Source: Delphinus delphis
Taxonomy: Eukaryota > Chordata > Mammalia > Artiodactyla > Delphinidae
Length of the DNA: 64,000 nucleotides
Reading direction: 5' to 3'
NCBI RefSeq assembly: GCF_949987515.2
Contig: NC_082693.1
Span: 22,068,994 to 22,132,993, forward strand
Made by a program: the position numbers and the translations under genes. Under the pieces are notes generated by a model, which searched no databases, had not been told where the DNA came from, and worked only from the letters and a program-made list of their open reading frames with translations. This document shows, piece after piece, positions 38,148 through 49,900 of the stretch (positions within the stretch are counted from its first letter, which is position 1; each line of letters starts with the position of its first letter).

Positions 38148-38985
38148 AGAAATGCAAACCAAAACTACAGTGAGGTATCACCTCACACCAGTCAGAATGG
38201 CCATCATCATAAAGTCTACATATAATAAATGCTGGAGAGGGTGTAGAGAAAAGGGAACCCTCCTGCACTGCTGGTGGGAATGTAAATTGATACAGCCACT
38301 ATGGAGAACAGTATGGAGGTTCCTTAAAAAACTAAGAATAGAACTACCATATGATCCTGCAATCCCATTCCTGGGCATATATCCAGAGAAAACCATAATT
38401 CGAAAAGATACATGCACCCCAATGTTCATAGCAGCACTATTTACAACAGCCAGACATGGAAGCAACCTAAATGTCCAGCAACAGATGACTGGATAAAGAA
38501 GATATGGTACATATATACAAGGGAATATTACTCAGACATAAAAAAGAATGTAATATTGCCATTTGCAGCAACATGGATGGACCTAGAAATTATCATACTA
38601 AGTGAAGTAAGTCAGGCAAAGGCAAATATCATATGATATCACTTATATGTGGAATCTTAAAAATGATACAAATGAACTTATATACAAACAGAAATAGTTA
38701 CAGATGTAGAAAATAAACTTATGGTTACCAGGGAGTAAGGGGAGAAGGGATAAATTGGAAGATTAGGATTGACATATACACATCACTATATATAAAATAG
38801 ACAACCAACAAGGTCCTACTATACACCACAAGGAACTATATTCAATATTTCACAATAACCTATAAGGGAAAAGAATCTGAAAAAAAATAGATATATATGT
38901 ATGTATAACGGAAACACTTTGCTGTACACCTGAAACTAACACAACATTGTAAATCAACTATACTTCAATTGAAAAAAAAATCTAC
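38148..38985 (+). mobile_element. L1 3' end fragment inside L2
   Basis: ORF2 C-terminal cysteine-rich wording ([17 protein letters not shown], about 38230-38280) is followed by the 3' UTR and a short A tail. Frameshifted. Antisense to ITPR2. Confidence 0.93.
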
Positions 38986-39164
38986 TCTAGCTAAAAATAA
39001 CTGCCCCTCCCTTCTCCATCATGCTCCATATTGTCCTACTTGATTTTTGTCCATAGTATTACCCAATGTAATAGTGTATATTCATTTGTTTATTATCTGA
39101 CTGTTTCCCCCAATAGGGAGAGGTGAGGGATTATGCCTATTTATTAATTGTCTGTCCCCCCTAA

Positions 39165-39183
39165 GGACTAAGGACTAAGGACT
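39165..39183 (+). repeat. Short 7-bp tandem repeat
   Basis: AAGGACT occurs three times in tandem within the L2 end. Confidence 0.85.
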
Positions 39184-39739
39184 CTATCTTGTTCATCATT
39201 TTTTTTCCAGTGTCTAGAATAATGTCTGGCATGCAATAGTTGCTCAATAAATTCTTATTGAAAAATTAATCGTTCTCAGAGAGTTGAAAGAATGATTAAG
39301 GTATCCAGAGGTGAATGGAGTTCATGAGAAAATATGAGAATTATAAACTATTGAAAAGAGTAGAAAACGTGTCTTAGAGGGCAGACACACACAGGACAGT
39401 GGAGAGTACGTACAAGATATCAGCAAATTTTCAGAGGAATAAAATACTCTGTAGGGTATAACTCTGAAAGCAGACTATAAGCACTGAGAACAAAAGTCGA
39501 AATCAATTTCTAAGTTTTTAAAGAATGGTCTGGTGTAAAGTAAACTGGGTATCGTAAAAAGCATCATACCAGGAAGCATCTTTCCTTTCCTTTTTTCTCC
39601 ATTTGCTTTCATAGTGCCTCCCTGTCCCCCTCACCACTCTGTCTGAATATATACTATATATAATAGTTTCATTTTTCTATGTCTTAAGTCTTGGAGATTA
39701 CCATCCTACATAACTTCACCATGTAGAATTCAGGTTATC

Positions 39740-40430
39740 TTTTAGTTACAGAATGTTTTCTTGGATTGGAATTTTAAATCTCAGGTCTGTTCCATTGTTT
39801 TGCTTTTCTTTTTCAGGGACTCCAATTATTCATATGATGGCTCTTCTTTGCCTTTCTTCCATTTCAACCACTTTCTCACTGACCATTTTCACTTGTTTCT
39901 TTAAATCCTTAACATTCTCATCACTGTTCTCCTGCCTTTCTTCAATGGTGCTTACTATACTTTCATTCAAATGTATTCTTCCTTTGATACCTTGTAAGTC
40001 GATCTGTTATTTCTAAAAATAATAATAATAAAGTCTTTTTCTTTTCTGAGTCCAATCAACTTTCATTTCATTTCCCACTGGTTTGTGTTGGTCCATTTCT
40101 AACCTTAGTTCTTGGATTTATGATTCAAGGTGTATTTCATACATTCATGTTTCATGTTTGAAGATATTTAATTCAGTTTAGAGTATCATTGACAATTTTC
40201 TTCTGTTTCATGGTTGATGTTCAGAGAGAAATTTCCATCAACTGAAATGTTTTGATCTTACAGTCCTTTCATAGAGATGAAGATTGATTACATTACTGCA
40301 TTTCATGGACAAGGTGACAACATGAGCTGGTTTACAAGATCTTCAGTTCAGGAGCACCCTCTTCTGTCTGAGTCATGAAGTGCAGTTTCTTTAAAGTCTG
40401 GCTTTTGTTGGGGGGCAGTGGAGGAAGTTA
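39740..40430. mobile_element. Possible old L1M/HAL1-like antisense sequence
   Basis: 'cagggactccaattattcat' followed by pyrimidine-rich wording resembles the antisense of an old L1 3' region. Weak, from memory only. Confidence 0.3.
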
Positions 40431-40437
40431 TATTTCC

Positions 40438-40502
40438 TTCAATTTTTTTTAATAGATCATTATTGGAGTATAATTGCTTCACAATACTGTGTTAGTTTCT
40501 TT
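40438..40502 (-). mobile_element. L1 3' terminal snippet
   Basis: 'tggagtataattgcttcaca' then 'ctgtgttagtttct' is the reverse complement of the L1 3' terminus seen at 2480-2520. Confidence 0.7.
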
Positions 40503-40741
40503 TATCTGGTATTCTAGATTTCCCCACCTTGTTTCTTTTTGCCTTCATCAACAAGACTCCAAAGGGTGCCTCTTCCTTACTTTTAACCTTGTTCATCCCT
40601 AGAAGCATTGCTTTTCCACAACTGCTACCTGTGTACTTTCAAGTTCCTTCCTCCTTACTCAGTGCTCTTATCTACCTGGAATCTCTTTCAATATTTTCAC
40701 CCTTAGGATAGACAGACTTTCTTTTTCTAAGGGTGGTTTTC

Positions 40742-40875
40742 TTTTTTCTTTTCTTTTCTTTTTTTTTTTTGCCCACACCATGCGGCTTGATGGATCTTAG
40801 TTCCCTGACCAGGGATTGAACCTAGACCCCCGGAAGTGGAAGCAAGAAGTCCTAACCACTGGACCACCAAGGAAT
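40742..40875 (-). mobile_element. tRNA-derived SINE (CHR-like variant)
   Basis: The reverse complement reads from GAATTCCTTGGTGGTCCAGT to a G-poor A-rich tail; the B-box region GGTTCAATCC is present. The 16-bp target duplication TCTAAGGGTGGTTTTC (40726-40741) and TCTAAGGGTGATTTTC (40876-40891) differs at one base. Confidence 0.9.
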
Positions 40876-40891
40876 TCTAAGGGTGATTTTC

Positions 40892-41231
40892 GTACAATCC
40901 CTTCCTGTCTCTTCTACATGGTTTTTCCAGAACTCCCTAACTGTCCACAGAGGCTCTCAGTAGGAACAGTGAGACAGTGCCACTAAAAACTGATGTTGCT
41001 TTTCCACTTATAATAACTGAAGTTCGGACTGTCCTCTGTTCTCTAGTTCTGCTGAAGGTGAGGGCTTTATGGGGTATAATTTGCTTTTTGTTGGTCTGTA
41101 CAGATTTTTGGCAGATGTAGAAGGAATTGAGATTTAGGCATCACAATTAATTACTTCAGCTACTTGTTCGTTTATCATTCCTAGTCATATATTTCTTCCC
41201 TATGTCCGAAGTTAGATTTCTGGCTCTACTG
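40892..41231. other. Intron H-I, unique part
   Basis: No recognised feature. Confidence 0.45.
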
Positions 41232-41690
41232 TTTAATCCTGTAGTGGATACTATAGTGGATACATTATGCTCCACCCGCATCGCCTCTTAGAGCTGAGGT
41301 ATCTATTTCCTCAGTTGCTGGGCATGATGACTGCTGTCTTCTCGAAGCCACGCTTCCCACTAAGAGTGACCCTTGTCCAGGGGGACTGCCTTACCCAAAG
41401 CTACACACCCCCTCTGTGATGAAGCCAGCAGTCAAGGCTGGCTAATGCGAGGATATAAAGCTCAGGCCCTTTGCCTTAATTTGTGACCACTTTGAAGGGC
41501 CAACTCAGCTCCAGAGCTCCCTGTAGGATCAGCAATGACCTCAATTGTAACCTCACTGTGGCTCAGCTTCTCTGCCTGCCCAATCCTACCTTCCCCACTT
41601 CCTTACAGCTGTATACCTTAAATGCACTCTTCAATATACATTCTGCAAACAATTCTATACCACATGGTATTTTCAGGGCATCCTACTTAA
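41232..41690 (+). mobile_element. Possible solo LTR (LTR33-like), second copy
   Basis: It shares TGTAGTGGATACTATAGTGG and a TATAAAGCTCAGGCCC promoter-like box with 28250-28735. Strongly diverged; family tentative. Confidence 0.35.
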
Positions 41691-41711
41691 AGACAATCAC
41701 CGTCTGAAAAA

Positions 41712-41965
41712 AATTTTATTGAGTTATGAGATGGGCACTGTTATAAGTGCTTTGAATATGTTGTACACATTCACTTAATTCTCACATGGAGACTGTGAGG
41801 AAGATACTGTTATTTTCAACATCATATCTCAGATAAGAAAAGAAACTCTTGGAGAAGATAAGTACCTTGCCTAAGTTAATAAATGGTCAAGGCAGGATTT
41901 GAACATAGGCACTCTGACTCAAAAGCGCATGCTCTCTTGCCCACTTTACTGTACTGCCTCTTGTG
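41712..41965 (-). mobile_element. MIR SINE
   Basis: The antisense of MIR is visible: 'gggcactgttataagtgctt', 'taagtaccttgcctaagtta', 'ggcaggatttgaacataggc'. Confidence 0.85.
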
Positions 41966-42371
41966 CTAGCCTTGCACTCTCTGCTTCTCTGGTGTGACCC
42001 TGAGTGTGCCCATTCTCTGCATTTTTTATGCCATGCTATGAAGCGTAGCCAGCACAGACACACACCACGATGATCACAAGTATTAAGATTTTTTAACACA
42101 TAATACTTCACTAGTGGATTGACCTTAACATGAGCTGCTGAAGGTGGAATTCATTGATCTTATGAAGTTGTCTTTTAAAGCTTTTCATTAAAAACAGAGA
42201 AGAATGTTTGTATATCCAGCCTCTGGTCACTCAGTCCTATCGCAGTATGACATTCCATTTGCACACATATATTAGCAGGTACATGTTAACAACCACTTCT
42301 CTATAGATTTGTTTTCTATCTCACCTCAAAGAAATACCAAAAAGATTATAACTTTTCTCCAAAGTTCTTAC

Positions 42372-42522
42372 CTCCATCTTGAAATTTGCTTAATCTTTCA
42401 AAATACGATGACATGGGGGCCTGAACGATGTCAAGGATAGCCAGAAGTGTTCTTGTTAGCCTTAATAATTCACTGAAACTATAAAATCCAAAGTATATAA
42501 GATTCCGAGCCAAGTGGACCAC
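42372..42522 (-). CDS. ITPR2: ITPR2 exon H
   Basis: The exon is 151 bp, starting in phase 0 with [16 protein letters not shown] and ending after one base of a split Gly. It encodes 50 residues up to SKFQDG. The acceptor is AATTAAG and the donor is GGAG|GTAAGA. The methionine upstream of the exon in the same open frame belongs to the intron, not to the protein. The downstream intron is the largest in the window (27.4 kb). Confidence 0.95.
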
Positions 42523-42742
42523 CTTAATTTTAAAAAGGCGGGGAGAAGGTGAAAAAGAAAAGAAAAACATTAGGAACGGAAATTAGCATTGACTTTTTAT
42601 TATCTAAGTTAGTGCAGGTATTTCTAACCTTTCTAATTCTTTAATACCTAGAAATTGAAATACCTGTGAAAGCAACCACTGAACTCCAATTTAGTCAAGT
42701 TTAGAATTAAATCCAAATAAGACCAGTTCATCAACCCCATCA

Positions 42743-42796
42743 AAGGCCCATGTGACAAGAAGATGAGGTATCTTGTCAACAGCCAGCAAGGAAGGG
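42743..42796 (+). repeat. Small fragment matching the nearby MaLR LTR
   Basis: Resembles 43243-43288 (shared GACAAGAAGATGAGGTATCT / GCAAGAAGATGAGGTGTCT and AGCCAGCAAGGAAG). Probably a piece of a second copy. Confidence 0.6.
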
Positions 42797-43009
42797 ACAA
42801 GACAAGATTTTAGTTGTATCAGGGTGGTTAAAAGAGGTTTACATTAGAATGATTTACCTCTTATTTAAACATTAACTTACGTCAGTAGGATACCACTTAA
42901 TAGTTACTTTAATGAATTACTTTAATAAATGAATATTATCCAAGAAATTTGTCTAGAAATATATGTTCCTTATGCCACTGTGTGGTCTCCTGGATACTGT
43001 AGGACATAC

Positions 43010-43735
43010 TAGGTGTGAGAGCCAGCTTCCAAGATGGCGCCCAATGTAGGGTCTCCTTCCACATTGCCCCAGGGTTAGGCAGTGTCTCCAACGGCATACA
43101 GCAGAAGTGATGACACGACAGTTCTAAGATTAGGTTATAGGAGATTGCAACTTCCATCTTGGGCTCTCTCTTTCTCTCTCTCTAATGGTTGCTCTGGGGG
43201 AAGCCAGATGCCATACTGTAAGGACACTGAGGCAGCCTATGGGAAGGCCCACACGGCAAGAAGATGAGGTGTCTAGACAATAGCCAGCAAGGAAGTGTAA
43301 CCGCCAGCAACCACACAAGTGATCTTAGAAGCAAATCATCTAACCCTAGATGACTGCAACCCCAATCAACAGCTTGTGAGGCCCTGACCTCATGAGAGAC
43401 CCTGACCTACAACCACCCAACTAATAAGCCCTCCCAGGTTCCTGACCCACGGAAACTGCAACCCCAATCAACAGCCTGTGAGATCCTGACCTCAAGAGAG
43501 ACCCTGACCTAGAACTACCCAACTAATAAGCCCTCCCAGATTCCTGACCCACGGAAGCTGCAACCCTAATCAACAGCCTGTGAGATCCTGACTTCATGAG
43601 AGACCCTGACCTAGAACTACCCAACTAATAAGCTCTCCCAAATTCCTGACCTATGGAAACTGTGAGATAATACATGCTTGTTGCTTTGGGCTGCTAAGTT
43701 TGGGGGTAATCTGTTACACACCAGTAGGCACCTAA
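43010..43735 (+). mobile_element. MaLR/MLT1-like LTR with internal tandem repeat
   Basis: Features in order: CCAAGATGGCGCCCAATGTA, 'ctaagattaggttataggag', a CT-rich run, 'tctgggggaagccagatgcc', and the end 'ctgctaagtttgggggtaat'. The homologous LTR at 59131-59603 aligns without the tandem expansion. Old retroviral-type LTR without coding content; name tentative. Confidence 0.7.
43355..43660 (+). repeat. 3 x 102-bp tandem repeat within the LTR
   Basis: Units begin at 43355, 43457 and 43559, each starting TGCAACCC and ending at CGGAAAC/CTATGGAAAC; the spacing is exactly 102 bp twice. Units two and three are more alike than unit one. The LTR normally has a single unit. Confidence 0.93.
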
Positions 43736-44191
43736 TACCCCAGATATCTTGTAGTGGCATCTTTTCTCTAGTTTTGCCCCTATATCCCCAAAGTGATATT
43801 ATAACTGGTGGTATTTCAATTCAGTTTAATAAGGCTAAAAACATTACCTTCATGGAGATGAAAAAAACATATCCAACCATTTTATAAATATGCAAAGCTG
43901 TCTTTGTTCATTAAATGCAATAAAGCTTACACAATAAATGAAACTAAAAAAATCAGAGTATCTAACAGGTAATTATAAATAAAATATTTAGTATTCTATA
44001 TCAGGTATAATTAAAGCATCAACTCTATCCTTTAATCAGTGGCAGAGGGAATCATATGTTCATAAATTTAACTACCTAATTACTAAAACATTCTAAATAT
44101 TAGAGGGAAAAAAATCTTTGATGTTCAATGTATCTAATTTTAGACAGCATAAATTGAATAACCTCATGGATTAATTGTTTAAAAAAATTAC
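43736..44191. other. Intron G-H, left of exon G
   Basis: AT-rich, no recognised feature apart from the donor of exon G. Confidence 0.55.
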
Positions 44192-44336
44192 CTCAAATGT
44201 CAGTTTGTTTTTTTCTTTATCTCCAAAAGGAAAAGGCTGATTTACAACCTCTTTCAAGTATTCTTCAACAAATTCCATTGTCAGTGCAAATTTCCTCTTC
44301 ATATCATTTCTGGAAGAGTCTGTTATAGAATCATAT
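44192..44336 (-). CDS. ITPR2: ITPR2 exon G
   Basis: The exon is 145 bp. One base completes the Glu begun in exon F, and 48 residues follow from [15 protein letters not shown] to KNKLTFE, ending in phase 0. The acceptor is TTCATAG and the donor is GAG|GTAATT. The segment [23 protein letters not shown] is the family's conserved helix followed by a proline-rich turn. The upstream intron (F-G) is 5.9 kb and mostly one L1 element. Confidence 0.95.
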
Positions 44337-44424
44337 CTATGAAGACAGAAAGAATTTAAAAGAAGTTAAATTGATTCTAATCATTTAAAATAGGAAAATA
44401 TATATATATTGACCTCTTGTCTTC

Positions 44425-44530
44425 TAAGCTTGGGTAAATTAATGAAACTTTCTACACTTTGTACCCTCATCTATAAAATGGAGCTATTTTGAAATGAGTT
44501 GATACATGTAAAGCATTTAAATCAGAGTCT
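44425..44530 (+). mobile_element. MIR core fragment
   Basis: 'tgtaccctcatctataaaat' and 'gatacatgtaaagcatttaa' are MIR core wording. Confidence 0.6.
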
Positions 44531-44734
44531 ACCATTGTTACTCCTTTTATTAATTGTTACTCCTTTCATTAACATGATTTCTGTTTATTGGTTTCCAGAA
44601 TAACTTTTCTATTATCAAGAGCTGTCATTTTACTTTACAAAAAGAGTATCTTGTTTGCATTTGGAAAATTAACAATCCAAGTCTGAATAAAGAAATGCCT
44701 TTTGTTATATTTCATTTCAAAACTGAAGACATTT

Positions 44735-44975
44735 GGGGGAGGGATGGATTGGCAGTTTGGGATTAGTAGATGCAAACTATTATATATAAAATGGATAAAC
44801 AACTAGGTCCTACTGTATAGCACAAGGAACCACACTCAATATTCTGTGATAAATCGTAATGGAAAAGAAGATGAAAAAGAATGTATACCTATGTATAACC
44901 AAATCACTTTGCTGTATAGTAGAAATTAACACAACACTGTAAATCAACTAAACTTCAATAAAATAAATTTTTTAA
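44735..44975 (+). mobile_element. L1 3' UTR fragment
   Basis: 3' UTR wording ('gatgcaaactattatatata') runs to CTTCAATAAAATAAA tail. No coding sequence retained. Confidence 0.88.
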
Positions 44976-45115
44976 AAATGGAAGACATAATCAAAATCAT
45001 TGAGTTCATCTGCTGAATTTAAAGTCTTCAAGAAATTTTTCCAGAGCAGAAGCAAGAAGAACTGTAATCCTGCAGCCTGTGGAACAAAAACCACATTCAC
45101 AGAAAGAGAGACAAG

Positions 45116-46019
45116 ATGAAAAGGCAGAGGGTTACATACCAGATGAAGGAACAAGATAAAACCCCAGAAAAACAACAAAATGAAGTGGAGTTAGGAAACC
45201 TTCCAGAAAAAGAATTCAGAATAATGATGGTGACGATGATCCAGGACCTCGGAAAAAGAATGGAGGCAAAGATCCAGAAGATGCAAGAAATGTGTAACAA
45301 AGACCTAGAAGAATTAAAGAACAAACAAACAGAGGTGAACAATACACTAACTGAAATGAAAAATACACTAGAAGGAATCAATAGCAGAAAAACTGAGGCA
45401 GAAGAAAGGATAAGTGACCTGGAAGGCAGAATGTTGGAATTCACTGCTGCGGAACAGAATAAAGACAAAAGAATGAAAAGAAATGAAGACAGCCTAAGAG
45501 ACTGCTGGGACAATATTAAACACAACAACATTCGCATTATAGGGGTCCAGAAGGAGAAGAGAGAGAGAAAGGACCAGAGAAAATATTTGAAGAGATGATA
45601 GTAGAAAATATCCCTAACATGGGAAAGAAAACAGCAACCCAAGTCCAGGAAACGCACCAAGTCCCATACAGGATAAACCCAAGGAGAAACACGCCAAGAC
45701 ACATAGTAATCAAATTGGCAAAAATTAGAGACAAAGAAAAATTATTGAAAGCAGCAAGGGAAAAATGACAAATAACATACAAGGGAATTCCCATAAGGTT
45801 AACAACTGATTTCTCAGCAGAAAGTCTACAGCCAGAAGGCGGTGGCATGATATACTTAAAGTGATGAAAGGGAAAAACCTACAACCAAGATTACTCTACC
45901 CAGCAAGGATCTCACTCAGATTCGATGAAGAAATCAAAAGCTTTACAGACAAGCAAAAGCTAAGAGAATTCAGCACCACCAAACCAGCTCTACAAAAAAT
46001 GCTACAGGAACTTCTCTAA
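45116..46019 (+). pseudogene. L1 ORF1 (RNA-binding protein), broken
   Basis: Opens at ATG 45116. The first 160 residues are intact: a basic/acidic start, a heptad-rich coiled coil (about residues 40-120), then the start of the RRM-like domain with NIRIIGV. A frameshift near 45550-45598 ends the frame; the remaining homology (basic C-terminal domain) continues in other frames to the TAA at 46017-46019. The normal product is a trimeric chaperone of about 300 or more residues. Confidence 0.85.
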
Positions 46020-46077
46020 GTGGGAAACACAAGAGAAGAAAAGAACCTACAAAAACAAACCCAAAACAATTAAGAAA

Positions 46078-49000
46078 ATGGGAACAGGAACATACATATC
46101 GATAATTACCTTAAATGTGAATGGATTGAATGCTCCAACCAAAAGACACAGGCTAGCTGAATGGATACAAAAACAAGACCCATATATATGCTGTCTACGA
46201 GAGACCCACTTCAGACCTAGGGACACATACAGACTGAAAGTGAGGGGATGGAAAAAGATATTCCATGCAAATGGAAATCAAAAGAAAGCTGGAGTAGCAA
46301 TACTTATATCAGATAAAATAGACTTTAAAATAAAGAATGCCACAAGACACAAGGAAGGACACTACATAATGATGAAGGGATCAATCCAAGAAGAAGATAT
46401 AACAATTATAAATATATATGCATCCAACATAGGAGCACCTCAATACATAAGGCAACTGTTAACAGCAATAAAAGAGGAAATCGACAGTAACACAATAATA
46501 GTGGGGGACTTGAACACCTCATTTACACCAATGGACAGATCATCCAAACAGAAAATAAATGAGGAAACAGAAGCTTTAAATGATACAAAATACCAGATAG
46601 ATTTAATTTATATTTATAGGACATTCCATCCAAAAACAGGAGATTACACTTCTTCTCAAGTGTGCACGGAACATTCTCCAGGATAGATCTCATCTTGGGT
46701 CACAAATCAAGCCTCAGTAAATTTAAGAAAATGGAAATTATATCAAGCAACTTTACTGACCATAACTCTATGAGATTAGAATCAATTACAGGAGAAAACC
46801 ATAAAAAACACAAACACATGGAGGCTAAACAAAACGTTACTAAATAACCAAGAGATCACTAAATAAATCAAAGAGGAAATCAAAAAATACCTAGAGACGA
46901 ATGACAATGAAAACACGATGATCCAAAATCTATGGGATGCAGCAAAAATAGTACTAAGACGTAAGTTTATAGCTATACAAGCCTACCTCAAGAAAAAAGA
47001 AAAATCTCAAACACCCTAACGTTACACCTAAAGGAACTAGAGAAAGAAGAACAAACAAAACCCAAAGTTAGCAGAAGGAAAGAAGTCATAAAGGTCAGAG
47101 CAGAAATACATGAAATAGAAGCAAAGAAAACAACAGCAAAGATCAATAAAACTAAAACCTGGTTCTTTGAGAAGATAAACAAAATTGATAAACCATTAGA
47201 CAGACTCATCCAAAAAAAAGAGGGAGAGGACTCAAATCAATAAAATTACAAATGAAAATGGAGAAGTTATAAAAGACACCACACAAATACAAAGCATCCT
47301 AGGAGACTACTACAAGCAACTCTATGCCAATAAACTGGACAACTGGAAGAAATGGACAAATTCTTAGAAAGGTATAACCTCCCAAGACTGAACCAGGAAG
47401 AAGCAGAAAATATGAACAGACCAATCACAGGTAATGAATTGAAGCTGTGATTAAAAATCTTCCAACAGGGCTTCCCTGGTGGTGCAGTGGTTGAGAGTCC
47501 GCCTGCCGATGCAGGGGACGCGGGTTCATGCCCCGGTCCGGGAGGATCCCACGTGCCGCGGAGCGGCTGGGCCCGTGAGCCATGGCCGCTGAGCCTGCGC
47601 GTCCGGAGCCTGTGCTCCGCAACGGGAGAGGCCGCAGTGGTGAGAGGCCCGTGTATCGCAAAAAAAAAAAAACAAACAAAATCTTCCAACAAACAAAAGT
47701 CCAGGACCAGATGGCTTCACAGGTGAAGTCTATCAAACATTTAGAGAAGAGCTAACACCCATCCTTCTCAAATCTACCAAAAAATTGCAGACGAAGGAAC
47801 ACTCCCAAACTCATTCTATGAGGCCACCATCACCCTCATACCAAAACCAGACAAAGATACTACAAAAAAAGAAAATTACAGACCAATATCACTGATGAAT
47901 ATAGATGAAAAAATCCTCAACAAAATCCTAGCAAACAGAATCCAACGACACATGGAAAGGACCATACACCATGATCAGGTGGGATTTATCCCAGGGATGC
48001 AGGGATTCTTCAGTATACGCAAATCAATCACTGATATATACTATATTAACAAACTGAAGAATAAAAACCATATGATCACCTCAACAGATGCAGAAAAAGC
48101 TTTTCACAAAATGCAACATCCATTTATGATAAAAACTCTCTAGAAAGTGGGCATAGAGGGAACCTACCTCAACATAATAAAGGCCATATACAACAAACCC
48201 ACAGCAAACATCATTCTCCATGGTGAAAAACTGAAAGCATTTCCTCTAAGATCAGGAACAAGACAAGGATGTCCACTCTCACCACTGTTATTCAACATAG
48301 TTTTGGAAGTTCTAGCCATGGCAATCAGAGAAGGAAAAGAAATAAAAGGAATACAAACTGGAAAAGAAGAAGTAAGACTGTCACTGTTTGCAGATGACAT
48401 GATATTATACATAGAGAATCCTAAAGACGCCACAGAAAACTACTAGAGCTAATCAATGAATTTGGTCAAGTTGCAGGACACAATATTAGTGCACAAAAAT
48501 CTCTTGCATTCCTATACAATTATGATGAAAAATCTGAAAGTGAAATTAAGGAAACACTCCCATTTACCATTGCAACAAAAAGAATAAAATATCTAGGAAT
48601 AAACCTACCTAGGGAGACAAAAGAACTGTATGCAGAAAACTATAAGACACTGATGAAGGAAATTAAAGATGATACCAACAGATGGAGAGATATATACCAT
48701 TTTCTTGGATTGGAAGAATCATTATTGTGAAAATGGCTATACTACCCAAAGCAATCTACAGATTCAATGCAATCCCTATCAAATTTCCAATGGCATTTTT
48801 TACAGAACGAGAACAAAAAATCTTAAAATTTGTATGGAGACACAAAAGACCGCGAATAGCCAAAGCAGTCTTGAGGGAAAAAAATGGAGCTGGAGGAATC
48901 AGACTCCCTGACTTCAGACTATACTACAAAGCTACAGTAATCAATACAATATGGTACTGGCACAAAAACAGAAATATAGATCAATGCAACAAGATAGAAA

Positions 49001-49900
49001 GCCCAGAGATAAACCCACACAAATATGGTCAACTAATCTATGACAAAGGAGGCAAGGATATACAATGGAGAAAAGACAGTCTCTTCAATAAGTGGTACTG
49101 GGAAAACTGGACAGGTACATGTAAAAGAATGAAGTTAGAACACTCCCTAACACAGCAGGATCTTTTTTGATCCATCTCCTAGAGTAATGGAAATAAAAAT
49201 AAACAAATGGGACCTAATGAAACTTCAAAGCTTTTGCACAGCAAAGGAAACCATAAACAAGACCAAAAGGCAACCCTCAGAATGGGAGAGAATATTTGCA
49301 AACGAATCAACAGACAAAGGATTAATTTCCAAAATATATAAACAGCTCATGCAGCTCAATATTAAAAAAACAACCCAATCCAAAAATGGGCAGAAGACCT
49401 AAATAGACATTTCTCCAAAGAAGACATACAGATGGCCAAGAAGCACATGAAAAGCTGCTCAACATCACTAATTATTAGAGAAATGCAAAGCAAAACTACA
49501 ATGAGGTATCACCTCACACCAGTTAGAATGCGCATCATCAGAAAATCTACAAACAACAAATTCTGGAGGGGGTGTGGAGAAAAGGGAACCCTCTTGCACT
49601 GTTGGTGGGAATGTAAATTGATACAGCCACTATGGAGAACAGTATGGAAGTTCCTTAAAAAACTAAAAATAGAATTACCATATTATCCTGCAATCCCACT
49701 ACTGGGCATATACCCTGAGAAAACCGTAATTCAAAAAGACACATGCACCCCAATGTTCATTACAGCACTATTTACAATAGCCAGGTCATGGAAGCAACGT
49801 AAATGCACATCAACAGACAAATAGATAAAGAAGAAGTGGTACATATATACAATGGAATATTACTGAGCCATAAACAGGAACGAAATTGGGTCATTTGTTG
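46078..49900 (+). pseudogene. L1 ORF2 (endonuclease/reverse transcriptase), broken
   Basis: It opens at ATG 46078 with an APE-type endonuclease: NVNGLNAPTKRHR, LRETH (catalytic Glu), VGDLN (catalytic Asp), and TDHNS (His) in a shifted frame. The reverse transcriptase follows with [14 protein letters not shown] (47895 on), [15 protein letters not shown] and FADD at 48387-48398, and the C-terminal cysteine region near 49560-49600. Frameshifts, stops, a SINE at 47468-47677 and the 107-bp deletion make it inactive. Confidence 0.88.
47468..47677 (+). mobile_element. CHR-2-type SINE inside the L1
   Basis: Complete copy with perfect 14-bp target duplication AAAATCTTCCAACA at 47454-47467 and 47678-47691. 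It is younger than the L1. Confidence 0.97.

Larger units (their letters stand above)
37290..39262 (+). mobile_element. L2 element interrupted by an L1 3' end
   Basis: The block 37500-38135 has L2 wording ('ccctctgaagttgcccatca', 'ttgcctcagccaaaatggcc'), and the 3' end resumes at 39005-39262 with 'tagaataatgtctggcatgc' and CTCAATAAATTCTTATTG. The L1 piece 38148-38985 sits between, so the L2 is older. The left limit is uncertain. Confidence 0.6.

Noticed and set aside
42523..42570. Methionine and serine-rich start upstream of exon H in the same frame
   Set aside because: An AG acceptor precedes GTGGTC at 42522, and continuity from exon G needs the splice there.
43355..43660. Regular repeats that could suggest a CRISPR array
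   Set aside because: The repeats are contiguous with no unique spacers, within an old LTR of a mammalian genome.
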